A stretch of 35,691 nt of DNA from an uncultured bacterium (GTDB taxonomy: Bacteria; CSSED10-310; CALFER01): NCBI GenBank assembly GCA_937951895.1, contig CALFER010000028.1:1-35691 (forward strand), given 5' to 3'. The notes under the pieces are model-generated. The model was not told the origin of the DNA and made no database searches. It saw nothing but the letters and a program-made list of their open reading frames with translations. Below, piece after piece: positions 8,715 through 18,102 of the stretch. Each line of letters begins with the position of its first letter. Position 1 is the stretch's first letter. A program made the translations under genes and the position numbers.

Positions 8715-10655
8715 ATGAGACACACGCTTATTGCAATATCGTTGATCGTTCTTCTGGTATGTTCAGTTCAGGCTGCAACTCTTGAGATTGGAACTTTGGA
8801 AGATTACACGACCATCAACGCAGCTCTTGCCGCAGCAAATCCCGGTGATACGCTTCGGATACACTGGGAAAGTGGACATCCCGTGTACACAGAACACGTA
8901 GTGCTTGACGAAAGCATCACGCTGACATCGACATGGACGCCGGGCTCGGATCCGGATGAACGCCCGATGATCCGAAGCGATCTGACCGTATACAACGATA
9001 TCATCTCTATCGAAGCAGACGGAGTGACGATCAGCAATCTTCGTATTCAGAACAGCAAAGCGCTGGAATCCGCATCGGGTGATGAACTGGACATGACAAA
9101 CGAGATTGGAATCCTGATCACCGAAAGTGACTGCATCGTATCGCATTGTGAGGTGACCCGTTGCCGAGTCGGGATATTGTTGAAAAACACCGGTGTATCT
9201 ACGCTGAACAACGTGATCGACTCGTGTCAAATCGGTGCGCTCTCCACCGCCAAATGGTTCAACCCAAGCCCATCGAGCACACATGACGGCAACTTTTTTG
9301 GTATCGTCCAGGTAGATCCCATACGAACCGTTGCATCCTATCCGGTTGGCGAATACAAACCGGACCGGATCACCAATTGTACGATCGCTCGGAACCGCTT
9401 CTATGGTGTGGTACTGCGCGGAGGGTCAATGGCCAATGTCATGAATAACCTGATCGTCTGGAACGGTACGGACATTTCGCTTTCCGGGGCGAATCATTAT
9501 GGTGACGGAGGAATCCTGTGTCTGTTCACGGACGATGAAATGGCCTTGACGGATGTCTCGGTTCAATCCCCCATGATCATGTCGAATACGATCTACGGCA
9601 ACGACGGATTCCAGGTCTGCGTCATCACGGACGATCCGGGCCGTGAACCCCGGCGGATTGCAAACGCTCCGGTTCTCATGAGCAACATCATCGGTCCGGA
9701 TACCATGGTGTATCCTTCGGGTACACCTACATCGGTACCGAATTGGCTGGTCAGTTGCACCAGTGAATCGACCGCGGCGGCATCAACACCTCAACACGGA
9801 TCCGCGCCGGTCATGGCATTCAACAATCTGTATCGACCGGATGCGACGGGATCGGACCAAAAGTATTTTGCGCACCCCGGCAATCCGACACCCACACCTG
9901 GCACCCCAACCTCTCCTCCAGCATCCACCCCAACACCGACACCCACCGGTACACTCTTCACACCCGCTTATTCCTGGTCACCGACACCTGGGCCAGGAAC
10001 TCCGGGATATGGCACACGAACCCCTGCGTCCACGTTCACCGCAATCTCGACGCGAACTCCGACGCCTGCCATGACCGGCACACCGAACACGCCGACAGCC
10101 GGACCTTATATGATGGATGAGGCGACCTGGAGCATCCGGAACACCTTCGGCGATCCGCGGTTTGTCGGAGGAAGCACCATTGAGGCATTCGATTTCCATC
10201 TGCGGGATCCCGTGTTTCAGATAACGCCGACACCTGGCGCGCCACGCTCGGAAGCCTTCGATTCCGGCGGACTGCGACTCAATCCGGGAAGCACTCGAAG
10301 CGATCATGTTCCCGACATCGGTCAGTCGGATATCGGAGCGCATTATTACTCGAACGTACCTTCCGTTTCAGATCTAACCTGTACGATCTACGGGCAAGAG
10401 CAGGGCTTTCAATTCCAATGGGTCAATCCTGAGCGATATGCCGATAACCGACTGTTTTCAGATCATGCCGGGAATATCGTATATTGTGCATCCGTGAGCG
10501 GTCAGGATCTAACAATATTGTCCCAGGTATACATCGATCCATGTCAATCCTATACGATCGCGCGACCTCCCGACGGAACCGATCAGGTTGGCGTCGTGGC
10601 ATTCAACACAGCAGGGGCGCAATCATCCGTTGTATGGGTGGATTTGTGCGATTGA
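8715..10655 (+). CDS. B1: secreted beta-helix protein with Thr-Pro linker
   Basis: 646 residues starting at ATG 8715, preceded by AAAGGA that overlaps the A1 stop; an upstream extension of the frame runs inside A1 and is not used. Signal peptide 1-20 (cleavage after VQA), then a right-handed beta-helix with typical coils such as VTISNLRIQN and ITNCTIARNRFYG, a Thr-Pro-rich linker (residues about 395-470) and a C-terminal part with GDPRFVGG and DIGQSDIGAHYY motifs. The linker falls inside the helix region rather than after it. No active-site pattern was recognised. It is co-transcribed with A1, so A and B probably act together outside the cell. Binding or scaffold proteins are as likely as enzymes. 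Confidence 0.82.
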   Translation: MRHTLIAISLIVLLVCSVQAATLEIGTLEDYTTINAALAAANPGDTLRIHWESGHPVYTEHVVLDESITLTSTWTPGSDPDERPMIRSDLTVYNDIISIEADGVTISNLRIQNSKALESASGDELDMTNEIGILITESDCIVSHCEVTRCRVGILLKNTGVSTLNNVIDSCQIGALSTAKWFNPSPSSTHDGNFFGIVQVDPIRTVASYPVGEYKPDRITNCTIARNRFYGVVLRGGSMANVMNNLIVWNGTDISLSGANHYGDGGILCLFTDDEMALTDVSVQSPMIMSNTIYGNDGFQVCVITDDPGREPRRIANAPVLMSNIIGPDTMVYPSGTPTSVPNWLVSCTSESTAAASTPQHGSAPVMAFNNLYRPDATGSDQKYFAHPGNPTPTPGTPTSPPASTPTPTPTGTLFTPAYSWSPTPGPGTPGYGTRTPASTFTAISTRTPTPAMTGTPNTPTAGPYMMDEATWSIRNTFGDPRFVGGSTIEAFDFHLRDPVFQITPTPGAPRSEAFDSGGLRLNPGSTRSDHVPDIGQSDIGAHYYSNVPSVSDLTCTIYGQEQGFQFQWVNPERYADNRLFSDHAGNIVYCASVSGQDLTILSQVYIDPCQSYTIARPPDGTDQVGVVAFNTAGAQSSVVWVDLCD

Positions 10656-10680
10656 TAGGGGGAATGGCGGACGGGTAGAT

Positions 10681-10702
10681 GGGCGATCCTGCGTGATCGC
10701 CC
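10681..10702. terminator. Hairpin between convergent B1 and C2
   Basis: GGGCGATC (10681-10688), loop CTGCGT, GATCGCCC (10695-10702): a perfect 8-bp stem midway between two convergent genes. A third GATCGCCC follows at 10715-10722. There is no strong T run on either side, so termination is inferred from location and symmetry. Confidence 0.4.
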
Positions 10703-10726
10703 ATCGCCGAATGTGATCGCCCATCT

Positions 10727-13700
10727 TCAATAAGAAAACCCAACGCACACCACATCGCTGACCACATTACCCGATCCGGGATCAACACACCCTCCCCAGA
10801 ACCGCAACCCATCCGCATGTCCGACATCGCCGGCAGGCCATGTGAACTGCAAGACGGCGATGAAGGATGTGCCGTGAGGCATGACGCTGCTGATACCCTG
10901 AATCTCCGGTGTCCATTCCGGCCAGAAATAGTAGCTTCCGTACACATCCAACACGATGATCTCGAAGACCGGACGGGGCGATCCTGCGTTCGTTGCGGTC
11001 CGGATCAGGCCGAACGGATCGCCGGAATGATAAAACTCCGAATTGAGAATGAGTTGGTAGTCGATGCTTTCCGGAGTGGCGGTGGGCGTGGCTGAAACGA
11101 CTGGCGTGTCCCAGGGGGATGGTGTCGATGTCGGACTTGACGGAGTATGCGATGCATCAGGGGTCGGGGAATCAACCGGAGGCGGAGATCCACCCGGGGT
11201 GGGTGTGAAGGGTGGCATCGTGGGAATCGCCGGCAATGGAGTGAGTGCCAGCGGTCCGCCCCATGGACCGATATCACACCGCGAGCCATCCGGATCGTGG
11301 TAGGAAGGGTCCGGGTTTCCGGCATCGATCAATGGCGAATCATACGCATATCCATCAGACATACGTCTCAGCCTGAAGTCGGGAATGAAGTAGACATCCC
11401 CGATCGACGCGACCTCCGACGGATCTCCGATACAATACAGGGTGGTCTCATCGTTGTCTTCACAGCGGAAGATCCGGTCGGAGTGGAGAATCGCGGGGTT
11501 GATCGGCAGACCTCGGTACGCACCGGGAATCCAGGCCGCGGTATCGTCCGTGATGGTTCCCGGGCCGATGTCCGTGATCGTGCCGGATCCACGGATTCCG
11601 GGTTCCACATCAAGATTGGTAGGGAGCGGGCAGCCCGGAAGGTCGCTGTACGTGGCTCGTTCGCACAGACTCGAATCACCAAGATTATGGTAGGAGATCC
11701 CGTTTCGGCTCCAGACGGTATTGGGCCAGACGGTATCCAGGGGAACAAACATGGCCATACTGCTATCGAGGGAAAACGCACCGGCGGCAAAGGCCGTATA
11801 TACGGGTGCATACTGCGAGTTTCGATGCATGTACACCACCACATTATTGTAGTAATTCGCTGCGCTGTAGTTGACGATGAACTTGGGTTGAAAGGGAGGA
11901 TTCCATGTGGTCAGAATGATGTTATGCGACACATGTACCGGTTCTTCCTGCTCTAGTATTTCCAGACTGCACGCATTGAAAACATTCCCGATAAACCGGC
12001 TGCGAGGGTCAGAGCGTATACTGAAATATCCTTCCTTGACGTAGTTGTTCTCAAACAGACAGTACCCACTGCCGACATCATCCACAAAATCGATTTCGTT
12101 GTCCCGGATTACCATCGGAATATCTGTTTGTTTCGGTGTGATCAGCATCCCGGCCTCGCCGCAATGATTGAATTCGATCAACGCTGGTGAACAGAAGGAT
12201 CCACCCTGGAAGTAGTTGTTTCGAACGATTCCCGCATTGAATCGACCGAAAAGTTCAAAGGTTCCGTGCAGGGTGTTGTCAACCGCATCGATCTCGCTCG
12301 GATACCTTGATATCGTGGTGAGGAGAAAATTCGTTGTACCTTCCAAACGGACCCGTGTTTGCTGTGTGTTGTGCAACGTGCCTATGCAGTTTCTAAACTC
12401 AACAAGCACAGCATGATTGTATTCGTTTGTCGATCGAATATGCAGATCCGAGATGGAGGTGTGAGCGCCGCTGATGAGCATGGATACTTCCTGGCCATCG
12501 TTATCGAGAATGGTCTCGTCCGGTCCATCCCCGCTGATCGATTCGTAATCCAGAAAATAGATCGGATAGACCTCCCCGTTTGAAGATGGTGAATACAGGC
12601 CTTCTCCGGCATGAACCGTTGCAGGAATCCAGCGACTCCCGACCATGCGTCGAACGGCTGTGCCGATTGTTTGATAGGGTGATTCCGTTGATCCATCGCC
12701 TGTTTGATCATGACCGTTGACCGGATCGGTATGGACGGTGTCGGAATGGATGTTGAGCGGGATTTCGAACGCACCGGATGCGCCGGTTGAGTTCCATTCC
12801 ATTCGGACGACTGCTGGCAGACACCATCCTGTTTTGACCGGAACATACCATTCCACGCCAGGACCGGCTTGCCAGGTCGACACACCGAACGGGAGATCCG
12901 GGTAGTTAATCGGATTCGATGCCACATGAAGGTCGGAATTGGAAAGGATCAGCGATGCACTCAGATTGTGCGCATCCTCACCGCCGTTTGCCAGTTTGAT
13001 CGAGATAGACCCGGATTCATTCAATTCGGGGATCCCGTTGTGATTGCCTGTGGATTCCAAGATATCGATATCGTCGATGTAGAGTTGCGGTGTGAATGTG
13101 TACTCCTGACAGCCCATGTCGATCCGGGTACCTCCTCCGGGGGGAACAGGATCTGAAGGGTCCCCGGAATCGATACAGGGAGATCCTTTACGAAGGCGGA
13201 AATCAAGGGTGGATGTATCTACAAACATCGGATCATTTGAGATATTGCCTTCACCAGGTTGGAGCGTGTCCATCCGGCAGTAATCAAACGTGACATCAGC
13301 GGATGGATCAATGCGAAACTCACTCATGCAGTTATAGAAGACTGTATTGTTAAAGACAACTGAGCAGAGCGGGTCTATCCATACGCCTAATTTGCATTCG
13401 AACAGGATGCTGTTTGTGACGACACCGGAACTTTCATTATATATTGACAGGCATGGTTGATTGGCCACTAGAATGCAGTTGCTGATTGTATTCGTATGAG
13501 AATGGTAATCGATTGTAATATATTGTCCGGTCAAGTCGGATACGACAGTATCATGAGTTGAAAACTCATCGATTTTTCCTATGTCCAAATAATTGAATGT
13601 TGTTTGAATGCCTTGTCCTCTGATTGTTAAAAAACTTGTTACATAAATGCGAATGTGGTCATTACTCCCTCCTGGGCCATAATGTCCCGGTGCGAGATGA

Positions 13701-13942
13701 ATGGTATGCGGGTTTTCGGCAGTGCCAGTGATCGAATCGATGGCGAATTGGAGTTTTTTCCAGGGGTTGGTCTGAGATCCGTCGCCGGTTTCATCACTGC
13801 CATTGACGGCATCGACGTAGTAGTCTGATGCAAAGGTAGGAGACAAAACAAAACTGATTAATACAAGAAAGACAAGCGCAAGTCTTTTTGTGGTCTCTAA
13901 TTTACCTCTAAATTCCCTTTTCCATTCCGCATCCTCCTGCAT
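10727..13942 (-). CDS. C2: large secreted beta-helix protein with Thr-Pro linker
   Basis: 1071 residues, the same layout as C1: signal peptide (cleavage after TFA at about 38), SDYYVDAVNGSD unit, beta-helix coils, a middle section with NHNGIPELNESG, a second VDPVNGHD unit and helix, Thr-Pro linker, and the C-terminal FWPEWT domain. AGGAGGT stands 10 bases before ATG 13942. C2 lacks the palindromic repeat present near the start of C1 and C3, so it shows the ancestral N-terminus: MQED, a charged stretch, then a leucine-rich core. A 115-bp tract (10911-11025) is identical to 2699-2813 in C1. It is convergent with B1 and divergent from the A2 relic. Function unknown; predicted to be extracellular or surface-exposed. 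Confidence 0.87.
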   Translation of the reverse strand: MQEDAEWKREFRGKLETTKRLALVFLVLISFVLSPTFASDYYVDAVNGSDETGDGSQTNPWKKLQFAIDSITGTAENPHTIHLAPGHYGPGGSNDHIRIYVTSFLTIRGQGIQTTFNYLDIGKIDEFSTHDTVVSDLTGQYITIDYHSHTNTISNCILVANQPCLSIYNESSGVVTNSILFECKLGVWIDPLCSVVFNNTVFYNCMSEFRIDPSADVTFDYCRMDTLQPGEGNISNDPMFVDTSTLDFRLRKGSPCIDSGDPSDPVPPGGGTRIDMGCQEYTFTPQLYIDDIDILESTGNHNGIPELNESGSISIKLANGGEDAHNLSASLILSNSDLHVASNPINYPDLPFGVSTWQAGPGVEWYVPVKTGWCLPAVVRMEWNSTGASGAFEIPLNIHSDTVHTDPVNGHDQTGDGSTESPYQTIGTAVRRMVGSRWIPATVHAGEGLYSPSSNGEVYPIYFLDYESISGDGPDETILDNDGQEVSMLISGAHTSISDLHIRSTNEYNHAVLVEFRNCIGTLHNTQQTRVRLEGTTNFLLTTISRYPSEIDAVDNTLHGTFELFGRFNAGIVRNNYFQGGSFCSPALIEFNHCGEAGMLITPKQTDIPMVIRDNEIDFVDDVGSGYCLFENNYVKEGYFSIRSDPRSRFIGNVFNACSLEILEQEEPVHVSHNIILTTWNPPFQPKFIVNYSAANYYNNVVVYMHRNSQYAPVYTAFAAGAFSLDSSMAMFVPLDTVWPNTVWSRNGISYHNLGDSSLCERATYSDLPGCPLPTNLDVEPGIRGSGTITDIGPGTITDDTAAWIPGAYRGLPINPAILHSDRIFRCEDNDETTLYCIGDPSEVASIGDVYFIPDFRLRRMSDGYAYDSPLIDAGNPDPSYHDPDGSRCDIGPWGGPLALTPLPAIPTMPPFTPTPGGSPPPVDSPTPDASHTPSSPTSTPSPWDTPVVSATPTATPESIDYQLILNSEFYHSGDPFGLIRTATNAGSPRPVFEIIVLDVYGSYYFWPEWTPEIQGISSVMPHGTSFIAVLQFTWPAGDVGHADGLRFWGGCVDPGSGNVVSDVVCVGFSY

Positions 13943-13964
13943 TCTGTCTCAACCTCCTTTATTC

Positions 13965-13993
13965 AGTTTATCCCAATTTACGCGGCATGGCAA
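13965..13993 (-). promoter_or_regulatory. Predicted C2 promoter
   Basis: Minus strand: TTGCCA (13993-13988), 17 bases, TAAACT (13970-13965). Position and spacing match the other two cassettes. Five of six bases of the -35 box fit consensus. Confidence 0.55.
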
Positions 13994-14012
13994 TATTTTT
14001 GTTTCCGATATA

Positions 14013-14041
14013 TTGACTTTTTTTTTTTTTCAGCGCATAAT
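14013..14041 (+). promoter_or_regulatory. Predicted A2 promoter with T13 spacer
   Basis: TTGACT (14013-14018), 17-base spacer, CATAAT (14036-14041). The T run covers 14018-14030. It is intact although the gene it serves is a relic, and it would still drive B2 transcription. Confidence 0.6.
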
Positions 14042-14054
14042 CGGTTATCTCAAC

Positions 14055-14083
14055 GCCGCTTCCGCTGGAATGAGCGGCTTTTT
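14055..14083 (+). promoter_or_regulatory. Conserved leader hairpin before A2
   Basis: GCCGCT (14055-14060) pairs with AGCGGC (14073-14078), followed by TTTTT (14079-14083), then the AAGGAGG site. The pair that is G-U in the A1 leader (GTCGCT) is G-C here, so the stem is maintained. The T run makes this copy look like a short intrinsic terminator in the 5' leader. Confidence 0.45.
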
Positions 14084-14099
14084 ACAAGGAGGTCCGTTT

Positions 14100-14680
14100 A
14101 TGATATTCAAGATAGTCATGAGCTGCCTTGGATGCCTCTTGATGACCCCTTCCGTTTTCGCCGATGTCTATTCCTGGCAGATCAAGCAGGAAGGAACTCC
14201 GGATCAGCGACCGGGGCCGCGCGCCTTTTTTGCCTCCGCCCACGATTACGATCACTTCAACTCACCGGAACAAAGCAACGCCTTGTATGTCCACGGTGGC
14301 GTCGGACCGGACAGCGCTCGAATGGATCGAGATGGCGCATTATGTCGCCCGGCATCGTATCCGAGGGCGAGTTTTCGGATTACCATTACCAGGACATCGG
14401 ATATCACTTCCCGAACGCATCGTCCGAAATGGGAGAGGTGACCGATCTGAGCGTCACGGATCAAACCCTGAGCTGGGATACTCCAACGTATGGAACGCCA
14501 CAGGGGTATGTTGTCATCTGGGAAGACGGTACGGGGTATATCATCGGGAGCATCCATCTCAGCGCGCTCACCACCAGTTATGAAGTTCCGGAAGCCATGA
14601 CCGGGATCGGTATATGGTTTGGTGTCTCGGCGTTCTCCTCAAGCGGCCAATTCGGTTCGCCTGTCTTCATCCAATTGTGA
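14100..14680 (+). pseudogene. A2: deletion relic of a Kelch/beta-helix gene
   Basis: ATG 14100 opens a signal peptide and the first Kelch strand (ALYVHGGVGP-like, MDRDGAL), closely matching A1 and A3. Near 14340 the homology jumps to the far C-terminal end of the family (SPGIVSEGEFSDYH, then IGIWFGVSAFSSSGQFGSPV), which is in another frame. About 2 kb of propeller and beta-helix has been lost, and the join also shifts the frame, so the first frame ends at 14441. Promoter, leader hairpin and ribosome binding site are intact. The relic is followed after 11 bases by B2, with the same spacing as A1-B1. Confidence 0.85.
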
Positions 14681-14691
14681 AAGGACGTACC

Positions 14692-16805
14692 ATGAAAATA
14701 TCATTTGTGGCAATTTGCTTCATAATGATCGTGGTCAGTGTAACTCAAGCAGATACTCGACACATCGGTTCTTCACAAGCCTACACAACCATCAACGCCG
14801 CCCTGACGGCGGCGGATCCAGGAGATACTCTATTGATTCACTGGGAGTCTCCAGAAGATTCAGTATATGCAGAACATGTCGTTATTCACAAAGAACTGAC
14901 ACTGACATCCGACTGGACTCCGGGATCGAATCCAGCAGAACGTCCATTGATCCGATACAACCTTTCGACCAGCAATGAGGTCATATCGATTCAATCCGAA
15001 TATGTCACGGTCAGCAATCTCAGAATCGAGAACGCATCTCCATTTCAAGCCGCAACGGGAGATGATCTGATGATGAGTGAAGATGCCGGGATTTCTGTGA
15101 TCAATAACAATTGCGCCATCTCCCATTGTGCGATCACCCGGTGTCGTGTCGGGATTCTCCTGTATAAGGTTATCAACTCAACTTTCGCACCCAGATAACA
15201 CATTGAATTTAAAGGCGAATTCATAATTTTTAAGGATTCAATTAACGCAAACCTGTGCCAACGCGAAACAGACTCAAGTATGCTCAGATCAAATTTATCA
15301 TGTATATGGATGTTTTTATGGCGAAAGTTGAGTTTTTTCATTCAACTTTCGCCGGATAACATGTATTTACAATCAAAACAGGGTGCGAAAGTTGAATTAT
15401 CAATGTTTCCGTTGATTCCTGCACGATCGGGCGTCAATACGATCCGAAATGGTCCGCCCCTGTGGGCATATCCGCCCATGACGGCAATTTTTTCGGCATC
15501 GTTCAGGTCGAACCCGAGCGATCGGTATCATCGACATCCGTCGGTGACTACAAACCCGTCCGGATATTCAACTGTACGATCGCCCGGAACCGGTTTTACG
15601 GAATCGTTCTTCGAGGCGGTTCGATGGCGACGGTCGAAAACAACCTGATCGTATGGAATGGGACGGATAGCGAGTTTACCAGTACCAATCATTATGGAGA
15701 CGGTGGAATTTTATGTCTGTTCACGCACGGAGAAATGCTCGCAACAGAGGTCACCTTGCAATCTCCGTTGATCACATCCAATACGATTTATGGCAACGAC
15801 GGATTCCAGGTATGTGTCATCACGGATGACCCGGGCCGGGAGCCCCGAGAGATTGCCAATGCACCTGTCTTCATGAGCAACCTCATCGGTCCGGACACGA
15901 TGACGTATCCTTCGGGTACACCCACTTCGGTCCCGCACTGGCTGGTCAGTTGCACGAGTGAATCCGCCGCGGCGGCATCAACACCTCAACACGGGTCCGC
16001 CCCGGTCATGGCGTTCAACAATCTGTTCCGACCCGAAGCGACGGGTTCCGATCGCATGTACTTCGCGCATCCCGCCAACCCGACGCCCACACCCGACCTG
16101 TCTACTCACACGCCCACACCAACGATCACACCAACCCCCGCCGGAACCCTCTCGCTCAACACACGCACTCCCGCCCCGCTGTTCACCGCCATCCCGACTC
16201 GCACCAGCACTCCGACTCCCTTTCCGGGAAGCCCGACCATCACACCGACATTCAAACCCTATCGGATGGATGCCGAAACAAGGAGCATTCGCAACACATT
16301 CGGAGATCCGAAGATCGTCGGGGGCAGCACGGTTGAAACATTCGATTTTCATCTCCAGGATCCCGTCTTTCAAATGACTCCGACCCCTTTGGCGACTCGA
16401 TCGGTCTGTTACGATCACGGTGGGTTTCAACTCAATCCGGGAATCACGCAAGCCAGTCAGGTGCCCGACATCGATCAGAGTGATGTCGGTATGCACTTTG
16501 CGCCGAACGTACCGCCGGTGTCCCAGATCCAATGCTTTCCTCCCGGTGTGGGACAGATGCGGATCACATGGCAAAATCCGGAATACTACCCGGACAGCAG
16601 TCTGCTGGATATCGCCGGGGTCATCTTCTATTTCGGCTACGATGATCAAAGCGAGATTACGATCAATCACCAGACATATCTCGATCCGTGCGACGAGTAT
16701 GTGATCACCTCCATTCCTGCTCTCAATACCAATGTCGCGGGGGTCGCTTTGTTCAATACTGTCGGTACACTATCTTCGATTGTATGGGTGGAGTTATGTG
16801 ACTGA
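14692..16805 (+). pseudogene. B2: secreted beta-helix protein gene interrupted by a MITE-like insertion
   Basis: ATG 14692 follows AAAGGA. Signal peptide 1-20 (cleavage after TQA), then beta-helix coils that match B1 up to CRVGILLYKV. At 15170 a 227-base insertion shifts the frame and a stop comes at 15198. Homology resumes at 15404 with DSCTIGRQYD and continues through the Thr-Pro linker (around 16080-16250) to the stop at 16805. Removing 227 bases, one target duplication plus the element, joins ATC-AAT-GTT in frame and recreates a protein that aligns with B1 throughout. Apart from the insertion the gene looks undamaged. As it stands, only about 160 native residues are made from the normal start. 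Confidence 0.87.
15170..15403. mobile_element. 220-bp MITE-like element with 7-bp target duplication
   Basis: TTATCAA occurs at 15170-15176 and again at 15397-15403. The element between has terminal inverted repeats CTCAACTTTCGCACCC (15177-15192) and GGGTGCGAAAGTTGAA (15381-15396), one mismatch. An internal palindrome, GGCGAAAGTTGA (15320-15331) and TCAACTTTCGCC (15342-15353), repeats the terminal motif. It is AT-rich compared with the gene around it and has no transposase frame, so it would depend on a transposase supplied elsewhere. The family was not identified. Confidence 0.88.
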
Positions 16806-16857
16806 TTCAGTACGAGAACTCGTGCGGCGGTGGGTGTGCAATGCGGCGGTTGAGTTA

Positions 16858-16886
16858 TTGAGTTAGGCGGACTTTTGTTTTATTAT
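16858..16886 (+). promoter_or_regulatory. Predicted promoter of the MoxR operon, apparently leaderless
   Basis: TTGAGT (16858-16863), 17 bases, TATTAT (16881-16886). The ATG of the first gene is at 16894, only seven bases after the -10 box, and no ribosome binding site precedes it. The mRNA would therefore start at or next to the start codon. Confidence 0.5.
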
Positions 16887-16893
16887 ACCGCTC

Positions 16894-17526
16894 ATGCTTG
16901 ATCCGACCACTGAATCATCCCTCAACGTTCCTCCTTCCACGGATCCGCACTTAGAGACCTGCGGACACTGCGGTTCTGCGTTCCCGCCATCTTCCATCGC
17001 AATGCTCGGGCTCTTCCCCGTCTGCATTCAATGCAAACCGGTTGTCGAACAGAAACTGCGTGAAAATCTGATTCACCCCGAGTTGTTCTGGAATACCCTC
17101 CCCTATGCCGATTTCGGCACGCGCGCCATGGCCAAAATCTTCGACTGGCTCTTCCAGTACATCATCATGATCCCCACAACCATCCTCGTGATGAAATTTC
17201 TCCCCGATTCCTCCCCCTGGGTCGCGATCGGCTTCAATTCGCTCATCAACATCCTGATCAGTGTCAACTACCAGGTCCTCACCATCTCGCGCTATTCCGC
17301 GACTCCCGGAAAAATGATGCTGAATCTCGAAATCGTCACCCAATCCGGCGGAAGAGTCACCGGGATGCGTGCCTTCGGGCGGTTCTGGTCCGAGATGCTG
17401 AGCAGTTCCATGTTTTCGATCGGCTATCTCATGGCGGTCGGAGATGAGGAGGCGCGTACCCTGCACGACCGGCTCGCCGGGACCCGGGTCGTCCAGAAAC
17501 AATCGCTTAAAAGGAAAGAACCATGA
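16894..17526 (+). CDS. RDD-family membrane protein with N-terminal zinc ribbon
   Basis: 210 residues. Cys pairs at 23/26 and 44/47 (CGHC, CIQC) form a probable zinc ribbon in the cytoplasm. An RDD domain follows: FGTRAMAKIFDWL at the first helix, about three membrane helices, SATPGKMMLNLEIV and a final LHDRLAGTRVV. RDD proteins are small membrane proteins whose biochemical role is mostly unclear; some are linked to ion transport. It is the first gene of a ten-gene operon and overlaps the next by four bases. The start has no Shine-Dalgarno sequence and fits a leaderless transcript. A second RDD protein closes the operon at 25307-26065. Confidence 0.82.
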   Translation: MLDPTTESSLNVPPSTDPHLETCGHCGSAFPPSSIAMLGLFPVCIQCKPVVEQKLRENLIHPELFWNTLPYADFGTRAMAKIFDWLFQYIIMIPTTILVMKFLPDSSPWVAIGFNSLINILISVNYQVLTISRYSATPGKMMLNLEIVTQSGGRVTGMRAFGRFWSEMLSSSMFSIGYLMAVGDEEARTLHDRLAGTRVVQKQSLKRKEP

Positions 17527-18101
17527 TCCGCGTGCCATGCCCGGAATGCCGGAAGGCCGAGATGACCGTCGAGAACGGGATGCGGATGGAGATGACCTGT
17601 CCGAACTGTAACCGGGCATTCGATATCCTGGCGTTCGATCCGCCGGAAAACACGGGATGCGTGACCCAAAACCGGATCTCGGATACCGATCCGGCCTGTT
17701 TCGACCATCCGGGAAAACGAGCCGAACACGTCTGCGATCTCTGCGGCCGCCTGATCTGCCCGCTCTGCGCCTTCACGATCGCGGGCAGACGGATCTGCAC
17801 GCATTGCATCAGCTCGCGCCGGAACGGTCGCCCGATTCTTCCGCTCGAACACCGCCGCGCTCTCTATGACGGTCTTGCGTTCCGCATCGCGCTCTGGCCC
17901 ACCATCCTGTTCTATTTCACACTCTTTACGGCTCCTCTGGCCATTTTCACGGCGGTCTGGAACTGGCGCAAACCCTCCAGTATTCTGCCTCGCACCCGAA
18001 TCCGCTCCATTGCCGCCATCCTGATCGCTCTGATGCAGATCGTGCTGATCGTCATTCTGCTCATCGCAATCGCGACAGCGATCAGGCAATACGGAGACTG
18101 A
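17523..18101 (+). CDS. Small membrane protein with zinc ribbon and B-box-like finger
   Basis: 192 residues. An N-terminal zinc ribbon has CPEC and CPNC. A second cluster (about 60-98) has CFDHPG, CDLCGRLICPLC and CTHC, the spacing of a B-box-type zinc finger. Two hydrophobic segments follow, about 120-145 and 160-188. The layout suggests a membrane-anchored cytoplasmic adaptor. The start overlaps the previous stop (ATGA). The gene at 18600 carries a similar finger before a single helix. I know no specific function; protein or metal binding in the MoxR complex is an inference from context. Confidence 0.72.
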   Translation: MIRVPCPECRKAEMTVENGMRMEMTCPNCNRAFDILAFDPPENTGCVTQNRISDTDPACFDHPGKRAEHVCDLCGRLICPLCAFTIAGRRICTHCISSRRNGRPILPLEHRRALYDGLAFRIALWPTILFYFTLFTAPLAIFTAVWNWRKPSSILPRTRIRSIAAILIALMQIVLIVILLIAIATAIRQYGD

Positions 18102-18102
18102 T

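Noticed and set aside
15199..15461. Protein-coding frame across the insertion in B2
   Set aside because: The short frames here lie within or overlap the MITE-like element and the displaced B2 sequence. They have no start signal and no similarity I can recognise.
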